The notes under the pieces are model-generated. The model made no database searches. It had not been told where the DNA came from and saw nothing but the letters and a program-made list of their open reading frames with translations. A DNA stretch of 20,806 nucleotides, taken from assembly GCA_009801015.1 (NCBI GenBank), contig VHZZ01000361.1:120163-140968 (forward strand), given 5' to 3'. Of this stretch, positions 18,774-20,806 are shown piece after piece; the stretch's first letter is position 1; each line of letters begins with the position of its first letter. This DNA comes from Silene noctiflora. Taxonomy: Eukaryota > Streptophyta > Magnoliopsida > Caryophyllales > Caryophyllaceae. A program made the translations under genes and the position numbers.

Positions 18774-19547
18774 TCTACTAAAAGAATAGGAGTTTTCACA
18801 TTTTTCCCTCCAAAAAGCATCTTCTTAAATAAGGAAGGTAACTACAATTATGTGCATTCACTAAAAAAAGAAACTACCAAAGTTGGCTGGTGTGAGTGGT
18901 AAGGGCTCTCATCTCTTAAACAAGTGGTCAGGGGTTCGATTCCTGACTCTTGCGAATGAAAAGACCAAACTTGGGAGGGGTCAACCCATTAAATTGCCTT
19001 CAGTACCCCGAAGGAGATTGTCTCCCCTGTCGGCAGGGGATACTCCTGGTCAACACCAAAAAAAAAAGGAAACTAATAATTTCATTTTTATTTCATTAAA
19101 TTATTATCTTTTAATTAAAATTAAATCTTTTCATCAAATTATATTATTTTCACCCAACTCTAAACTATAATGTCTTAATTCAAATATAATTAGTAAAATT
19201 TATATAAAACTATAAGTTGCTAAATCTTTTATTGATATTATTATTTGCGGATAATGACTTGACACATACTACATATAAAATAAGATTGTAAATCGCTATT
19301 ATTACTTTTATAACAAAAAAAATTCGAAAGGATTTAAAAATTGAAATCAATAGCTTTGTACATAAAAAAATATTTTATTTAAAATACATTTCAGCACATT
19401 ACTCAATTTTCTTGATTAATTGTCAACAAAGCAAAATACAATAACGAGAAATATGAACAACTAATGAAATATCATTATTTTATAAGTAATTTATTTACAA
19501 AAAAAAACAATATATACCATGCATTTATTGCACGGGGTCTAAACTAG
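18774..19547 (+). mobile_element. Non-autonomous Helitron
   Basis: It begins with TC (TCTACTAAAAGAATAGGAG) after an A and ends with CTAG followed by T, as Helitrons do when inserted at AT. A hairpin CCATGCA-TTTAT-TGCACGG (19517-19535, one mismatch) lies 8 nt before CTAG, the expected place for a Helitron 3' stem. It is 774 bp, with no Rep/helicase coding, and carries a SINE. Directly after CTAG, another Helitron-like 5' end begins. Confidence 0.65.
18881..19068 (+). mobile_element. tRNA-derived SINE nested in the Helitron
   Basis: A tRNA-like head has a box A-like TGGTGTGAGTGGTAAGG at 18888-18904 and a perfect Pol III box B, GTTCGATTC, at 18934-18942, about 30 bp apart as in tRNA promoters. 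The body has a palindromic TCTCCCCTGTCGGCAGGGGA and ends in a short A-run (about 19058-19067). GAAACTA occurs immediately before (18870-18876) and after (19069-19075), a likely target duplication preceded by an A-run on the left. The 95-codon open frame across it is not a gene. Confidence 0.8.
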
Positions 19548-19572
19548 TCTATATATATTATTAAAAGAGGAT
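19548..19572 (+). mobile_element. Second Helitron-like 5' end abutting the first
   Basis: TCTATATATATTATTAAAAG followed by AGG resembles the TC-starting 5' end of the Helitron at 18774 and starts exactly after that element's CTAG. No CTRR-T end with a preceding GC stem was found downstream, so its 3' end is unknown. Confidence 0.45.
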
Positions 19573-19819
19573 TTTTTCGAGCGATATTAGAGCATTCACA
19601 TAATCTTTTTTAGTTTAGAAAAGTATATTATAAGATCTTCCAAAATTATGACAAAGATACTATGTAATATTTTTAATATCAAAGATGTATTTTACATAAA
19701 AAAAAATTTTTATTATCAATCTAACCAAAAAGTATAATAAAAAACATTTAGAAACTTAGATATTTAGATTCGTTGCGAAAAATGTTTTTATTTAAGTATA
19801 TATTTCGTATTATTTACTA
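19573..19819. other. AT-rich stretch after the second Helitron-like end
   Basis: No gene or further terminus seen. It probably belongs to the second Helitron if that element is real. Confidence 0.35.
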
Positions 19820-20085
19820 CTTCCTCCCTTCCATTGAATTGTTTACATTTACTTTTTGCGCAAATATTAAGAAAATAGGATATCTCTACTTTTCATATGT
19901 TTACTTACACAACTACTCTCATGTAAGCCTTTCATATTTTGGCACCCACCCACCGAAAGGTATAAAAGTAGACAATGGTATATGGGTCATTTAATTGATC
20001 AAAAAATATTCATATATAGAAACGTAAACAATCAGGGGAACGAGGTAAAATAGAAAACGTAAACAATTCAATGCTATAAACGAAG
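19820..20085. mobile_element. Stowaway-type MITE, diverged
   Basis: The left end TACTTCCTCCCTTC then CATTGAATTGTTTAC (19832-19846) pairs perfectly with GTAAACAATTCAATG at 20059-20073, followed by GAAG. An alternative right end lies at 20045, where AACGTAAACAATCAGGGGAA is followed by CGAGG and TA. Both right ends share the ACGTAAACAAT motif, so a partial internal duplication is possible. Non-coding. Confidence 0.55.
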
Positions 20086-20148
20086 CATTATTATTTTCTC
20101 AAATTTTAATTATGATAAAAGATGGTGTAGTTCTTAATATGTTATTTG

Positions 20149-20198
20149 TCCCACATTGAAAACTTATGTAGGTGTGGTGAATATATTACATATAAATA
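20149..20198 (+). promoter_or_regulatory. USE + TATA module 1
   Basis: GTCCCACATTG (TCCCACATTG at 20149-20158) matches the plant snRNA upstream sequence element RTCCCACATCG with one mismatch. TATAAATA follows at 20191-20198 after exactly 32 bp. No recognisable snRNA lies downstream. Confidence 0.5.
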
Positions 20199-20207
20199 AT
20201 AGAATTG

Positions 20208-20257
20208 TCCCACATTGAAAGATTACCATTAGGTGGGTGATCCTATGATTATAAATA
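20208..20257 (+). promoter_or_regulatory. USE + TATA module 2
   Basis: TCCCACATTG at 20208-20217 and TATAAATA at 20250-20257, again 32 bp apart. The sequence from just before the TATA box for 62 bp is identical to module 3. Confidence 0.5.
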
Positions 20258-20521
20258 TGAGGCATTATTGGAATTTAAGTATCAATCCAAAATATTTTAA
20301 TTATTATTATAATTATAATTATAATATAATATATATTTCCTATATTATATTCAATATTTATAATATTTATATAAAAAATTTACATTTTATTTGACAAAAA
20401 AGTATAGAAAAAAAATACGAAAATAATATAATTAGACTGGTAGTAAGAAAATGTTATAGTATAAATTTCATATTATGTTCACATATTTTAATTATGATAA
20501 AAAATAGAAAAAAAAAAATTG

Positions 20522-20571
20522 TCCCACATCGAAAGATTAGCATAAGATGAGTGATTCTATGATTATAAATA
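20522..20571 (+). promoter_or_regulatory. USE + TATA module 3
   Basis: GTCCCACATCG is a perfect match to RTCCCACATCG (20521-20531). TATAAATA lies at 20564-20571, 32 bp further. The 32-bp spacer differs from module 2 at about five positions. Confidence 0.55.
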
Positions 20572-20704
20572 TGAGGCATTATTGGAATTTAAGTATCAAT
20601 CCAAAATATTTTAATTATAGAGCTTTTAAGAGAGTGTATCAATCCACAATATGATATATATTGTCTATGTTATATTGAAATAATGTTTATATTTTTTATT
20701 TATA

Positions 20705-20806
20705 CTCCCTTCGATCCAGACAGATGGTAACAGTTACTATAAACGGACGATCCATACAAATGGTAACATACTATAAATGGCAAAGAAAATGACGAAACTA
20801 CCCTTA
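20705..20806. mobile_element. Stowaway-type MITE left end, cut by window edge
   Basis: TA followed by CTCCCTTCGATCCAGACAG is a Stowaway-type left end. The motif ATGGTAACA occurs twice (about 20724 and 20759). The right end lies outside the window. Confidence 0.5.

Larger units (their letters stand above)
20103..20618 (+). repeat. Repeat block carrying USE/TATA modules
   Basis: TTTTAATTATGATAAAA occurs at about 20105-20121 and 20486-20502. Downstream of each lies TCCCACATYG. A 62-bp segment (20243-20304 and 20557-20618) from CTATGATTATAAATATG onward is identical in both copies. Between the copies lies AT-only sequence with TTATAA-type repeats. Confidence 0.75.

Noticed and set aside
18888..18942. 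A tRNA gene
   Set aside because: Boxes A and B are present, but no cloverleaf with a proper acceptor stem can be closed; the unit continues as a SINE.
18883..19170. 95-codon open frame
   Set aside because: It lies over the SINE with its Pol III box B and A-tail.
20435..20440. CTGGT as the 3' end of the second Helitron
   Set aside because: No GC-containing stem precedes it; the surrounding sequence is almost only A and T.
20149..20618. A U1, U2, U4, U5 or U6 snRNA gene behind the USE/TATA modules
   Set aside because: None of the conserved snRNA 5' sequences or a convincing 3' box follows the TATA boxes.

Overview
This window looks like eudicot plant nuclear DNA. It is AT-rich, has long gene-free stretches packed with short non-autonomous transposons, and carries a plant-type F-box/DUF295 gene and a spliced plant leucine-rich-repeat receptor-like kinase. 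The SINE and LTR types remind me of Caryophyllales, but that is memory-based and weak. I see no organelle or bacterial gene content, no tRNA, rRNA or CRISPR array.

Only two protein genes are supported. At 2145-3432 (+) lies an intronless F-box/DUF295 gene broken by a one-base frameshift near 2433 and by stops near 3100-3112, so I call it a pseudogene. At 8781-14195 (-) lies an intact two-exon LRR receptor-like kinase of 789 residues. Its 3,045-bp intron has consistent phase and good splice sites. The kinase domain has lost the usual catalytic residues and is predicted to be a pseudokinase.

Layout: 1-2063 is a mosaic of a Stowaway-type end, a Mutator-like element with 9-bp target duplication (734-1440), a Tourist-like MITE (1496-1838) and a reverse-strand SINE (about 1895-2063) abutting the F-box gene. 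From 3800 to 8250 there is a MULE-like element, a 1.57-kb solo LTR with regularly spaced palindromes (5142-6709), a hAT-like MITE filled with ACCCGA-type repeats (7180-7581) and a GTCACAAA-rich hairpin cluster. After the kinase promoter (14196-14640) the right third holds a second, related hAT-like MITE (14661-14819), two Stowaway MITEs of one family in opposite orientation (15819-16024, 18408-18615), a Tourist-like MITE (16803-17092), a nested-palindrome foldback (17102-17262) and a Helitron (18774-19547) containing a SINE and directly abutted by what looks like a second Helitron 5' end. The last 700 bp contain three modules pairing an snRNA-type upstream sequence element (USE) with a TATA box at identical 32-bp spacing.

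The two genes show no functional link. The most unusual signals are the USE/TATA modules, the tandem Helitron junction, the palindrome array in the LTR and the nested foldback. Element classes rest on terminal repeats and target duplications read by eye; no database search was possible.
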